A stretch of 64,000 nucleotides of DNA, taken from an uncultured Lachnospiraceae bacterium (GTDB lineage: Bacteria; Bacillota; Clostridia; Lachnospirales; Lachnospiraceae). Numbering within the stretch: position 1 is the first letter of the stretch; each line of letters begins with the position of its first letter. This document shows, one piece after another, positions 1 to 8,899 of this stretch. A model generated the notes under the pieces. It worked only from the letters and a program-made list of their open reading frames with translations. It made no database searches and was not told the origin of the DNA. The stretch lies in assembly GCA_902476265.1 (NCBI GenBank), contig CABSCP010000012.1, positions 1 to 64,000 of the forward strand. Reading direction: 5' to 3'. Made by a program: the position numbers and the translations under genes.

Positions 1-42
1 CTGTATAAAATTTTAATGTTCTTCAAAATTTAGCTTGACTTT

Positions 43-1836
43 TTATTTGCAGGCTTTATTTTTGCTATTATTTAAGGCTCTGCGCTGCAATGAATATCCC
101 ATAAGATATTTACCACTTAAAGGCTTGTCATTTTCATATTCACCTTCTTCGAAAAGAGACATAATTTCATCAAGTTCTTTCTGATATCCCTCTGCACCAT
201 TTAGCCGTTGAATATAAGGATTTAATTGATGATAAATAACTTCCCAGGTTTTAAACGGCTTTGTGGCAAATGCCGACATATATCTTACCGCATTAGTAGG
301 CCGTTTCTCAGTTTCATCTTTTTTGTCTTGTAAATACCTTGCGTGGCTTTCAATCTTATCGGCAATTGCCAGCATTCTGCCATAGAGATAGTCTCGGTCT
401 CTTCGCGTTCTCTCAAGTTCCAATTCAAATTCCTCCTTATGATCGAAATAATACTTTCTGGTAATAGCACATGTTGTATTTACTGCGACTTCCCATTTGT
501 AAAAGTCCCAGCCGCCATCTGCTTTGTCATAAGAAAACGGATTGGAAATACGATTTACGGCTGCACTTAACCATGCTTTGCTAAACTTTTCTCCATTTAT
601 GATAAAGCTTAAAATCCGTTCTCTTGACTGCTTCTTTATTTTAGAATATCCCTCGCCTTTGGGTTCTCCATGTACCGCTGCAATAATCTGGTCGGAACTT
701 GGAGCGGATATATATGTTTTCCCCTTACTTCTAAAATACCAACAACATGATTCGTGCCAGTTAATGATACGTTCAGTATACTCATTCTCCTGAAGTTCTT
801 TGTAGAATGTCACCGCCATTCTTCCTGTCGTTGCAGCATCTACAGCAATAACAGCAATCTGCCTGTTATGATTTTTAAGATTTTCGGAATTACCATATCC
901 TCTGATTGCCATGCTCAACTTTTTAGCGTAATCCAAATCAAGTTCGTTTTGGGCTTCTATCAACTTATCTCTTTCTGTTTTTACGGTATCTCCATATATT
1001 TCTAAACTATCTTCAAAAAATCCGGACTGCGCTGCTCCGCTGTCAACCGCCCATGCAATAATCGCTTGCGAATCACACTTATAAGCCTGTGTATTGATTA
1101 AATATTTCAGCATCGCATGTGCTTTATGGCTTGCTTCCATACTAATCATATTTGCAGGTTTGGTTTTATCGAATCGCCCACGATATGTAAAATTTTGATC
1201 ATCATTACAGGATATAAGCTTTGCATTACTGGTTAAACTATTAATATTTTTAGGATGTTTGCTGGTAATCGGTAAAATCTGGCCAGTAACATAACATAAT
1301 GCTATTTCTTTTGACTCCTCTTTCTTCATATATGTTTGCCATGCTTCCGCTACCGTTTTATCTTCCCACAAATTTGGCACGCTGTCTCCTGGCATTTCAA
1401 CAGAAAACCGAACAAACAATTTATCGGATATTTTGATATTACAACTTTGTAAATCCTCAATGAGTGTGTTTTTTGTAATATATTTACGCACCGCTTCAAC
1501 TTTTGGATGTAAACTACTCCATTTACTAAGCTGCAAAAGATATTTCCCACGTTTTTCTTCGTTTGTTGAAAGATATGCAATTTCATCATGTAAAGGGTGT
1601 GGAAAATTTGCTTTACCTGAACGTGACCCTGAACTCTCTGTACAAAGAATAAGAATTGTTAATTTACTTTGATCAGCATCACGAAATATTCCGTCTTCGT
1701 CAATGGTAATACATACGTCAGAGTTGCTTTTTGTCGTATGATATGGCGGTAATAGAATATTTCCGTTCTCATCGGGGATACCTATAATTTCTGAAACATT
1801 ATCATACGTATCTGTTAAATTTTTAAACCAACTCAA
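43..1836 (-). CDS. cas8c: Cas8c (Csd1), large subunit of type I-C Cascade
   Basis: Large subunit of the type I-C effector complex, which recognises the PAM and non-target strand before Cas3 is recruited. The 597-residue length and the N-terminal block (MSWFKNL, then a Gly/Pro-rich IPDENGNILLPPYH segment) match the Csd1 family. The start is a TTG at 1836 that lies inside the last codons of cas5c (14-nt overlap), so translation is probably coupled. It is third in a minus-strand cas3-cas5-cas8c run, the usual I-C order. The reading frame is intact. Cas7 is expected just left of position 1, but the 42 nt remaining in the window hold no start codon with a ribosome site. The gene is AT-rich compared with the genes after 5 kb. 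Confidence 0.93.
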   Translation of the reverse strand: MSWFKNLTDTYDNVSEIIGIPDENGNILLPPYHTTKSNSDVCITIDEDGIFRDADQSKLTILILCTESSGSRSGKANFPHPLHDEIAYLSTNEEKRGKYLLQLSKWSSLHPKVEAVRKYITKNTLIEDLQSCNIKISDKLFVRFSVEMPGDSVPNLWEDKTVAEAWQTYMKKEESKEIALCYVTGQILPITSKHPKNINSLTSNAKLISCNDDQNFTYRGRFDKTKPANMISMEASHKAHAMLKYLINTQAYKCDSQAIIAWAVDSGAAQSGFFEDSLEIYGDTVKTERDKLIEAQNELDLDYAKKLSMAIRGYGNSENLKNHNRQIAVIAVDAATTGRMAVTFYKELQENEYTERIINWHESCCWYFRSKGKTYISAPSSDQIIAAVHGEPKGEGYSKIKKQSRERILSFIINGEKFSKAWLSAAVNRISNPFSYDKADGGWDFYKWEVAVNTTCAITRKYYFDHKEEFELELERTRRDRDYLYGRMLAIADKIESHARYLQDKKDETEKRPTNAVRYMSAFATKPFKTWEVIYHQLNPYIQRLNGAEGYQKELDEIMSLFEEGEYENDKPLSGKYLMGYSLQRRALNNSKNKACK

Positions 1837-2524
1837 TTTTAAAATTTACCCCCTCTTCAAAACGTTTATAAGAATAATTATTTGTACTGACAACGCGGCG
1901 AAGTTCGATTTCTCTTGGATCCATAAAATTTATTATCCCATCTTTCATTTTTTGATAGCATAGTCGAACCCCCAGTTCATTCTTCCCTGTTTCATCTGGA
2001 TAATCAAAACCATGAAACATGAGACCGAAATCAATTTCACCATAATTGTCATAATCACTTTCGCCTTCGCCAAAAACGCATGGTTCTACATATGCTTGAC
2101 ATTCACGTGTTCCAAGAAACACATCACGCCGGCCTCCTCTTTTGATCCAACGCTTGGCAATATTATGATGTTTGTTTTCGTCACGGTCTGCCTCTAATTC
2201 CGTTCGCTGTTCGTTCCATTCAAAATGAGCAGATACTTGATATTCCACATCTTTAAGATAGGTATAATAAGCCAGATCATTCCCACCAGTCATTTTTATG
2301 GGGCGGACTCCTTTACTCTCGGTTTGAATGCGTTTCATAACACGTATTTTATCAATGTACCAAATAAATGTCGGCTTCCAATATACACTTTCAATAATCC
2401 CTTTCACCGCTTGATATGTTGGCGTCTGATAACTGATCTTTTCACCTCCGGGACGGGTGATTGGATCGGAGAATAATGCATATTTTCCATAAACTTTAAA
2501 TTGCACAGTATTTCGTATTTCCAT
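1823..2524 (-). CDS. cas5c: Cas5c (Cas5d), pre-crRNA processing endonuclease of type I-C CRISPR
   Basis: In type I-C systems Cas5 replaces Cas6: it cleaves the repeat RNA and stays bound to the crRNA 5' handle in Cascade. The 233-residue protein begins with the family's RAMP strand (VQFKVYGKYALF) and a following Pro-Gly-Gly loop, and carries the YxxPTYxAxKGI segment typical of Cas5d. A GGGAGG ribosome site lies 7 nt before the ATG. It is 45 nt downstream of cas3 and overlaps cas8c by 14 nt, so the three genes form one transcription unit. No frameshift is seen. Confidence 0.93.
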   Translation of the reverse strand: MEIRNTVQFKVYGKYALFSDPITRPGGEKISYQTPTYQAVKGIIESVYWKPTFIWYIDKIRVMKRIQTESKGVRPIKMTGGNDLAYYTYLKDVEYQVSAHFEWNEQRTELEADRDENKHHNIAKRWIKRGGRRDVFLGTRECQAYVEPCVFGEGESDYDNYGEIDFGLMFHGFDYPDETGKNELGVRLCYQKMKDGIINFMDPREIELRRVVSTNNYSYKRFEEGVNFKIELV

Positions 2525-2569
2525 TCTGTAACCTCCCTCGTATAATAAATCATAAAATTACAGGTTTCC

Positions 2570-4840
2570 TCAAAAATTCAATCCAATGTCTATATCATAA
2601 AATTTATTTTTAAGGATAGTTAAACCTTCATATTTCCTATCATCTATGGCATCATTCCTTTTCAATGCATCAAGTTGATATTGGTATAAAGATATGCTAT
2701 ATCCGCCAAGTTTTTTTAATAATCTACGTTTTTCTGCGATATTCTCTGTAGTATTATATTGTTCTAAAAGTTCCGCGCTTTCCCCATAATGAACAATGAC
2801 ATCCTTACGTCCTTTATCAATGACATAAAATTCATCCGCTGCAGAACGTATGGCTGACCTTATCACAGGCGGTTTCATATCTTGTTTGCTTTTTCGACTA
2901 AGGTATGCCCCTTGTCCCTGTCTATTGCAAGAAAGCAAGTCATACACCGAACCACCGACAATATTATAATCCATTTCTTTTTGTTCCGTATGAAAATAGT
3001 ATTTATAATATAAATTTATATCATAGATCTTGCCCTCATCAAAAAGTCGTCTGGTTATTGCTGCTCCTTTTTTTATATCGGGTAGTCTGCTTAAATCCTC
3101 ATCTCTTATATTTATCACATATACATTTCCTATTTCTAGTTTACCATGACGGTTACATCTACCCGCCGCCTGAAAAATACTGTCTAAACCAGCCAAATCA
3201 CGTATAACGCATTCAAATGAAATATCAACACCTGCCTCAATAAGCTGACTGGATATACAAAGGACAGGCTTATCGTTTTCTAATCGTTCTATAACTTCGC
3301 TAATTTTATCGTTGAGATGAGAAGAACACATATTATTACTTAAGTGAAAAACAGGTATCCCTCTTCCATGTAACTCTTTATACAGTAATCTTACAGCTTT
3401 TCTCGTGTTGAGTATCACAAGAGATGATTTTTTATGTTTGCTCAACACAAATTCCGCCAATTCAGGATATGTATACCCTCCACTCTTCAGTTCATTTCTA
3501 ATTTCATACCTTTTTGGCGGTTCCATATATTCCGTTAATGACGTATTTTTTGAAAATGCCAGTTTCCGGATAGCATTTCCAAACGGTGGCTGAGTAGCTG
3601 TACAAAGTAATATAGTGCTTTTACAAATCTTATTGATAAAGTTCATTGCAGAATTAAATAAATGAATACATTTTATCGGTATACTTTGCGCTTCATCAAA
3701 AATCAAAACGCTATTTGCCATATTATGAAACTTTCGTAAATCGGAACCAGTAGCAGAAAAAATACTTTCTAAAAACTGAACTTGTGTTGTTATAATTATG
3801 GGCGCATCCCAACGGTCAGAATGCAGTTTATAAAATCGCTCATCATCAGGTAAAAAACCGGAATGATGCTCCAAAACCATAGTTTCATCTAAATTTAGAG
3901 TATCCCGAATTTCTTTTGCCGTTTGGCTTATTATAGACAGATATGGAAGCACAAATATAATTCTGTCTAATTTATGGTACCTTACATGCTCTAATGCGAA
4001 GCGCAAACTTGCCAGCGTCTTCCCTCCCCCTGTAGCAACTTCAAGTTTATATATTCCTATATCCCATAAACCCGCTGCCTTACAATCTTCGGAAACCTTT
4101 TTTCTTAACATTGACATCTTTGATTGTTCAATTGCCTGTAATTTAGAAATTTTACTTTCAAGCTTGGCTATCAAATTATCCCAATTAGACATTACAGGTA
4201 AAAGCAGTTCACTATTTTCAGACAAAAAAGCATCTAATCTGTCGGCATCAACAAGACATGAATAGACAAGCTTTATAAGCATAGATATATAAAATGGTTT
4301 ATCTGCATTCTTATCTGCATTGATTATTTTTATAAATTCATCATTAAGTAAATTAAAATCAATTGAAAACTCCTTTGGTATCTCAACATCTGTTTCTGAT
4401 GTTAAAATATTTTTGAGTACTGTTTCTCCACTAGGTGAAATATAGTCATATAAAGCGCCATGATGTGACATAATAACGTTTCCAAGTATTTCGGCGATAT
4501 ATGGGAATGATTTGGCTTTTGTAAAACAATATCTTGCACCATGTATACTATGCGGTACCATTGCAACATCTTCATTCATTTGTTTTTTTGCAAAATATTC
4601 CTGCCATTGCACGAAACCTTTTCCATAATCATGTAAAAATCCTGCAACCGCCAAGAATTCTTCCATAGCAAATTTGCTTCCAAATTCTCGTGCCAACATT
4701 GAAACATTTGACAAGTGTGTTTTCAGAAACTGATTACGACGAGCTACGGCTATATCCCACATTTCAGGACTTGATAATTTTTGCTTAAATACTTCCTTAT
4801 CCTGCTGATATAATATCAACAGATCTATTTGTCTATTCAC
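2570..4840 (-). CDS. cas3: Cas3, HD nuclease-helicase of type I-C CRISPR
   Basis: Single-chain Cas3 that unwinds and degrades target DNA after Cascade binding. The N-terminal HD domain shows His70-Asp71 in LHDYGKG, His97/His100 and the His126-His127 pair. The superfamily 2 helicase follows: Walker A GGGKT (about 271-275), DEAQ box (382-385), TAT motif (about 414-416) and the C-terminal QAAGRCNRHGK motif VI (about 557-567). At 756 residues it is a normal length for an intact I-C Cas3. The start is GTG at 4840 with only a weak GGA-type ribosome site. It is the first cas gene and probably sets transcription of the operon from the extended -10 site near 4890. All catalytic motifs are present, so interference may be active if the rest of the locus is. 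Confidence 0.95.
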   Translation of the reverse strand: MNRQIDLLILYQQDKEVFKQKLSSPEMWDIAVARRNQFLKTHLSNVSMLAREFGSKFAMEEFLAVAGFLHDYGKGFVQWQEYFAKKQMNEDVAMVPHSIHGARYCFTKAKSFPYIAEILGNVIMSHHGALYDYISPSGETVLKNILTSETDVEIPKEFSIDFNLLNDEFIKIINADKNADKPFYISMLIKLVYSCLVDADRLDAFLSENSELLLPVMSNWDNLIAKLESKISKLQAIEQSKMSMLRKKVSEDCKAAGLWDIGIYKLEVATGGGKTLASLRFALEHVRYHKLDRIIFVLPYLSIISQTAKEIRDTLNLDETMVLEHHSGFLPDDERFYKLHSDRWDAPIIITTQVQFLESIFSATGSDLRKFHNMANSVLIFDEAQSIPIKCIHLFNSAMNFINKICKSTILLCTATQPPFGNAIRKLAFSKNTSLTEYMEPPKRYEIRNELKSGGYTYPELAEFVLSKHKKSSLVILNTRKAVRLLYKELHGRGIPVFHLSNNMCSSHLNDKISEVIERLENDKPVLCISSQLIEAGVDISFECVIRDLAGLDSIFQAAGRCNRHGKLEIGNVYVINIRDEDLSRLPDIKKGAAITRRLFDEGKIYDINLYYKYYFHTEQKEMDYNIVGGSVYDLLSCNRQGQGAYLSRKSKQDMKPPVIRSAIRSAADEFYVIDKGRKDVIVHYGESAELLEQYNTTENIAEKRRLLKKLGGYSISLYQYQLDALKRNDAIDDRKYEGLTILKNKFYDIDIGLNF

Positions 4841-4889
4841 GTTATCACATCCATTTCATACCTTGGCATTCCCATCATATGTTGAAATT

Positions 4890-4898
4890 ATTATACCA
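4890..4898 (-). promoter_or_regulatory. Extended -10 promoter element before cas3
   Basis: Read on the minus strand this is TGG followed by a perfect TATAAT, an extended -10 element about 50 nt before the cas3 GTG. The sequence 17 nt upstream has no good -35 box, which fits an extended -10 promoter. Placement is by inspection only. Confidence 0.5.
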
Positions 4899-5159
4899 TA
4901 CTGCTCTGTTTAATAGTTAATTAAATCATACTAATCACTTAAAATTCTAAAACATTTTATCAAATCTTGTCATCACACGGTATTTTTTACACTATGAGCT
5001 AAGTGTTGGTCTTGCCTTCCCCGGTATTGGTCATCACCGGGCCTCTCCATGTACTTTGAGGCAATTACGGCCAAATATGTTTAAATTGGGTTAGTAGCTA
5101 TAGAGACTTGCGGTACCTTAACGTTCCTGTAAAATATGATGAAGTAATTCAAAAATTTA
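4899..5159. other. Intergenic gap between cas3 and the DUF3021 gene
   Basis: No convincing gene or CRISPR repeat is visible in about 260 bp upstream of the cas3 promoter. The half nearest cas3 is very AT-rich. The other half (about 5000-5130) is more balanced and contains a 6-bp perfect stem, CCCGGT with ACCGGG (about 5029-5050). It may be a decayed element, but nothing could be identified. Confidence 0.4.
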
Positions 5160-5597
5160 CTACTCTTTATTTCTGCTGTCCTGAAAATCCTTCAGTTTCT
5201 CATTAAAATCCGCCGCGCTTTTCACGTCATTCATCCACAATACTCCGTAAACGATCCCGAAAACCGCCGCTATGGAAAAGGCCAGCGTCAACGCAAGCAC
5301 CGGTTCAAATGCCATGCCCGCCGCAGAATTGGCGCCGAAAACCAGCGCTTCTATTAGAAGCAGATGTACCGCCCTCCTGATCCAAACCTGCCTGACGCTC
5401 ATCTCCTTCTCCGTACCCAGCACTGCTCCGAACAGGGCCGAAAAGAACCCAAATATCATCGGTGAAAAAAAAGCCTCATAACCGAATCTGACATCCGGCA
5501 TGAAAATTATTCCCAATATGCCTTCCAATCCGGTAATACAGGCCGTGCTCACCAGAAAAGCCATCAGCGCTTCCGTCATACGTCCCCTGCTTTTCAT
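5160..5597 (-). CDS. DUF3021 family membrane protein
   Basis: Small integral membrane protein, about 145 residues, with four hydrophobic segments and a charged C-terminal tail (VKSAADFNEKLKDF). DUF3021 proteins are usually encoded directly after a LytTR DNA-binding regulator and are thought to modulate it; that is the arrangement here. I place the start at ATG 5597 (MKSRGRM) because it overlaps the TGA of the upstream LytTR-like gene as ATGA, a coupled start. A longer frame runs back to 5852, but that part is the out-of-frame shadow of the LytTR gene and is rich in Cys and Gly, unlike a membrane protein. The exact role is unknown. Confidence 0.75.
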   Translation of the reverse strand: MKSRGRMTEALMAFLVSTACITGLEGILGIIFMPDVRFGYEAFFSPMIFGFFSALFGAVLGTEKEMSVRQVWIRRAVHLLLIEALVFGANSAAGMAFEPVLALTLAFSIAAVFGIVYGVLWMNDVKSAADFNEKLKDFQDSRNKE

Positions 5598-5821
5598 CTT
5601 CCTTCCTCTCTCATCATAATTTTTTTCAGCACAGGCACATACTGCCGCGTGATCATCAGTTTTTCCCCGTTTTTCATGTGGGCAAAAAAAACGCCGGGGA
5701 GCATTTTCCCCCTGGAACGGACGAAGGAACAGATTTCCTCCACTTCCTCCGTCATTTCCACACATTCCACAATGACCTGTTCCTCCTCTTTTTTCCCGAC
5801 TCTTCTGACACGCACCTTCAT
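5594..5821 (-). CDS. Shortened LytTR-type regulator (probable internal deletion)
   Basis: This 75-residue product starts like the LytTR regulators that pair with DUF3021 genes (MKVRV, then EEEQVIVECVEMTEEVEEI) and ends like the C-terminus of a LytTR DNA-binding domain (NGEKLMITRQYVPVLKKIM). Family members of this type are about 140-150 residues, so roughly 70 residues of the middle, including most of the LytTR beta-sheet, seem to be missing in frame. An AAGAGG ribosome site precedes the ATG, and the stop overlaps the DUF3021 start. It sits 27 nt after the hydrolase gene. It is either a pseudogene with an in-frame deletion or a minimal remnant retained for its coupling to DUF3021. DNA binding in the normal way looks unlikely. 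Confidence 0.65.
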   Translation of the reverse strand: MKVRVRRVGKKEEEQVIVECVEMTEEVEEICSFVRSRGKMLPGVFFAHMKNGEKLMITRQYVPVLKKIMMREEGR

Positions 5822-5848
5822 AGGACCAAAACCTCTTTCTCAGCCAAT

Positions 5849-6967
5849 TCAATATACCTTTTTTAATACAGGGCTTCCCTCTCCTTTTAAATAGTAGTTA
5901 AAAAAGGTCAGCACAATTTCATTCACATTTTTGATACAGGTCTTGGCATCCACTTCTCCCACTCCCAATACCTTCGCCAGAATGGGGGATACCATCGGCA
6001 GATCGGTAAAATTCAGATGCCCCGCTCCATTGATGATGATTTCCGCAAAGCAGGCAGCCCGGTCTCCCACATAAAAATTCACATATTCCCGCCCCGAAAG
6101 CGCTTTTGCCTGTTCATATGCTTTTCTCGAATTCACATCCAAAAGCGGCACCGGATAAGGTTCTTCTTCATAAAGATAGCTGCCGTTTTCAAAGCCCGTA
6201 TATTCCCCAAGCATGGTGCCCTCCAGGTCAATGACCGCACCGATATCCTTTCGCATCCTGCCCAGGGCCACAGAGGACGCGCCTCCCATGGAATGTCCGA
6301 ACAGTCCGATTTTCTCCGGATCAACCTTCTGAAAGAGTCCTTCTTTTTTCCGGGCTTTTTCAAGGATGGTATCCAGCACAAAATTTTCATCCCCCGTCCG
6401 CACCTGCATCCACTCCCGGCTGGCCTGATAGATTCTTTCTTCCCCTTCTGCACCGTCCTTGCCGTTTCCCATGTAGATTTGTCTGACAAAATCCCCATTC
6501 GCCATGGTCACTTTTCCATTCACATCCTTCACGAACATGGCGTGATATGTGTGCCCGATGCTCACCGCCACATAACCGTTGGATGCCAGTTCCTCACAGG
6601 TGGAAGCGTTACTGTCAATCACGCCGAAGGCTCCATGGGAAAAGACTATCAGCGGATAGCTGCCTGTTTCTTCAGGATACCATACTTTTATTGTGAGCGC
6701 CCGCTTTTCCCCCGTATCGGCGTAAGTTTCCACCCGGCTTTCATCCACCCAGGTGAATTCTTTTGCCGCCACTGTAAGACTGCCCGTCACTGCCGGCAGA
6801 TCGTATGATTCAAAAAGAATGAGCGGCGCCGCCAGAATCAGAAAAAGAATCCCCAGTATAATTCTGAGACTCCGCTTCTGCCATCTCCGCCCGCCTCTCC
6901 AAATAAATGTCGCTGCAAATGCTCCTGCCACCGCCAAAATCAAAAGATATTGTATTCCTTTTCCCAT
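5849..6967 (-). CDS. Membrane-anchored alpha/beta hydrolase
   Basis: Alpha/beta-hydrolase of the platelet-activating-factor acetylhydrolase / dienelactone hydrolase-like group, substrate unknown. From the chosen ATG at 6967 (GGGAG ribosome site) it is 372 residues. Two N-terminal hydrophobic segments (about 5-22 and 35-52) anchor it in the membrane. The oxyanion region is FSHGAFG (about 109-115), the nucleophile is Ser226 in GHSMGG, and the likely catalytic His is 317 in GAGHLNF. A longer open frame back to 7126 has no ribosome site and is not supported. It precedes the LytTR/DUF3021 pair by 27 nt on the same strand and may be co-transcribed with it. Confidence 0.8.
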   Translation of the reverse strand: MGKGIQYLLILAVAGAFAATFIWRGGRRWQKRSLRIILGILFLILAAPLILFESYDLPAVTGSLTVAAKEFTWVDESRVETYADTGEKRALTIKVWYPEETGSYPLIVFSHGAFGVIDSNASTCEELASNGYVAVSIGHTYHAMFVKDVNGKVTMANGDFVRQIYMGNGKDGAEGEERIYQASREWMQVRTGDENFVLDTILEKARKKEGLFQKVDPEKIGLFGHSMGGASSVALGRMRKDIGAVIDLEGTMLGEYTGFENGSYLYEEEPYPVPLLDVNSRKAYEQAKALSGREYVNFYVGDRAACFAEIIINGAGHLNFTDLPMVSPILAKVLGVGEVDAKTCIKNVNEIVLTFFNYYLKGEGSPVLKKVY

Positions 6968-7246
6968 AACCCCTGTCTCCCTTTCATTTTCTTTCTGCCG
7001 CTGTCCAATGAAGGTAACATAATACCATAGGAAGCACAATCCCGGAAAGGATGAAATACCAAATCCATGGATGAAATACGTCCGCTTCTGCCATCTCTGC
7101 CGGCCGGAAATACATACCGATACCAAAACAGGCTGCCCCTTCCCTTCCGGTAAAGTGTCAGCCTGCTTTTTCTCTCTGTTGTTTCTATTGCTTCCAAACG
7201 AATTTCACACTTGGTCATTTCCCGGATACCGGGATATTGCCGCTGT

Positions 7247-8536
7247 TTACCGCTCCACGCGGATGCCGCAGTAATCCAGCACCAGTTCACAGAACATGGC
7301 GTTTGCCCAGGAGAACCATTCGCGGGTATATTTGGAAGGATCATCCACATGGAACCCTTCATGCATCATTCCCTTGCCTGCATCCGTGGACTTCATCATT
7401 TCCAGAATATGCAGCTTTTCTGTCCGGCTTTTGCTTGTCAGCCCCTGGATCGCCAGGGAAATATGCCACACGTAATCCGGCGGGGTATGCTGGCTGCCGA
7501 TGCCCCTTGCACAGGTGCCGTCATAATAATAAGGATTGCCGCTGCTCAAAATAAACTTCCGGGTATTCTCCACAACTTCCCTGTCATTGGCCTCATATCC
7601 CAGATAATCCATGGCCAGAAGGCTGGGCACGTTGGCATCGTCCATCAGCAGGTACTGACCGAAACCGTCCGTTTCATAAGCATAAATCTTTCCATAATAT
7701 TCGTTTTTCACGATTGCCAGCGTTTCAATCGCATTGTGAATTTCTTTTTCCAGCGCTGCCGCTTCCGCTGCCAACAGTTCATCATCCAGCACTTCCCTGG
7801 CGATGGTTTCCATGTATCCTAAAACAACTGTTGCAAACATATTGGAAGGGATCAGGTAGCCGTAAACGCAGGCATCATCGCTGGGACGAAAACCGGACCA
7901 GGTCAGGCCGATGCCGGATTTTACCAGCGCGCCCTTTCCGTCCCTGGAAAGGGTATCTGTAAAATAGCTGTTTTTCCGCTGAAAGGTATAAGGGGATTTT
8001 TCCTCATGGCTCTGCTCTGTTTTCCATACTTTTAAAATCGTGTGCAGGCCTTTTACAAAATTCGCGTCAAAATGATCTGTCCTTCCCGTATTTTTCCAGA
8101 TCAGATAAGCTAGCTGAACCGGATAGCAGAGGGAATCAATCTCATATTTACGCTCCCAAAGCCAGTCCGTCATTTCCGTTTCATCATGTTCCCAGCAGTT
8201 TCCGTTTTCTTCCTGATTGAAGGCATTGGCATAGGGATCATGGTTGACGAAGAAGAACTGGCGCTTTGACAGCCCCACCAGAAGATCGGCGATTTCCTCA
8301 TCTTCCCTGGCCGCAACCAGATAAGGCCGCACCTGCGCTACGGAATCCCTCAGCCACATGGCCGGAATATCCCCGGTGATCACATGGGTGGTGCCATCCT
8401 CCATCTTTTTGACCGTGGTATCCAGCGTATTGGTGAAGCAGTTGATGAACAGCTCCGTCATCGCTGTGTCATCGGCAAAAGTTTCCCTCACTTTACCGAT
8501 CAGCTTTTTTAAAGATTCGGGTAAATTTTCTTTCAT
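7247..8536 (-). CDS. GH125 exo-alpha-1,6-mannosidase
   Basis: Glycoside hydrolase family 125 enzyme (formerly DUF1237) that removes non-reducing terminal alpha-1,6-linked mannose, as known for Streptococcus and Clostridium homologues. The 429-residue length, the N-terminal GDIPAMWLRDS motif, the NHDPYANAFN segment and the EGFHVDDPSKYTREWFSWANAMF C-terminal block are family hallmarks; the last holds the conserved Glu, and SDDACVYGYL holds the conserved Asp region. There is no signal peptide, so it acts in the cytoplasm on imported oligosaccharides. It complements the GH38 mannosidase at 34067. A good sigma-A promoter lies at 8583-8611. Confidence 0.92.
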   Translation of the reverse strand: MKENLPESLKKLIGKVRETFADDTAMTELFINCFTNTLDTTVKKMEDGTTHVITGDIPAMWLRDSVAQVRPYLVAAREDEEIADLLVGLSKRQFFFVNHDPYANAFNQEENGNCWEHDETEMTDWLWERKYEIDSLCYPVQLAYLIWKNTGRTDHFDANFVKGLHTILKVWKTEQSHEEKSPYTFQRKNSYFTDTLSRDGKGALVKSGIGLTWSGFRPSDDACVYGYLIPSNMFATVVLGYMETIAREVLDDELLAAEAAALEKEIHNAIETLAIVKNEYYGKIYAYETDGFGQYLLMDDANVPSLLAMDYLGYEANDREVVENTRKFILSSGNPYYYDGTCARGIGSQHTPPDYVWHISLAIQGLTSKSRTEKLHILEMMKSTDAGKGMMHEGFHVDDPSKYTREWFSWANAMFCELVLDYCGIRVER

Positions 8537-8582
8537 TTGTTGAAACTCTCCTCTTCTGCGGACTTTGCCGCCATATACCTAT

Positions 8583-8611
8583 ATAGTGCTGTTTTTCCCA
8601 CATTCTGTCAA
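8583..8611 (-). promoter_or_regulatory. Promoter of the GH125 gene
   Basis: On the minus strand there is a perfect TTGACA (8606-8611), a 17-bp spacer and CACTAT (8583-8588), about 50 nt before the GH125 ATG. The -35 box is ideal and the -10 box is weak. Confidence 0.6.
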
Positions 8612-8899
8612 GATTGAAAAATCTCACTTTTAGTGCTGTAATTATGAGTTGTGGAAACTACATCAGACCATCCGCCCACAACATCTGTCGGTTCCGCCGG
8701 GCTGAGGTGCGGGTTTCTGATTCCAATCTTTTCCGGCAGGAAATATCGGCCCCAGACAGTCTGCTTTTAAACTGCCGTCGGACAGAAGAAACCCGCTTTG
8801 CTCAGACAACTCCTGTCCGACGGCAAAAACCGCCTGTCTGCAGCCGTATTTCTCCTGCCCCTCTTGCCTGGAAAATAAATTCGTGCTAGAATCGTACCC
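8612..8899. other. recQ leader region with interlocking inverted repeats
   Basis: No gene is apparent in this space between the divergent GH125 and recQ genes. Two perfect inverted repeats interlock: GCGGGTTTCT at 8709-8718 pairs with AGAAACCCGC at 8787-8796, and GCCGTCGGACAG at 8774-8785 pairs with CTGTCCGACGGC at 8813-8824. Each second arm lies in the loop of the other pair, so the RNA would form either a pseudoknot or two competing structures. A short palindrome CAGACAGTCTG sits at 8753-8763. No T-run follows, so this is not a plain terminator. Confidence 0.5.

Noticed and set aside
4841..5159. CRISPR leader or array next to cas3
   Set aside because: No direct repeats are present; in type I-C loci the array normally follows cas2 at the other end.
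5597..5852. N-terminal extension of the DUF3021 protein
   Set aside because: It is the out-of-frame reading of the LytTR-like gene; the ATGA overlap marks the real start.
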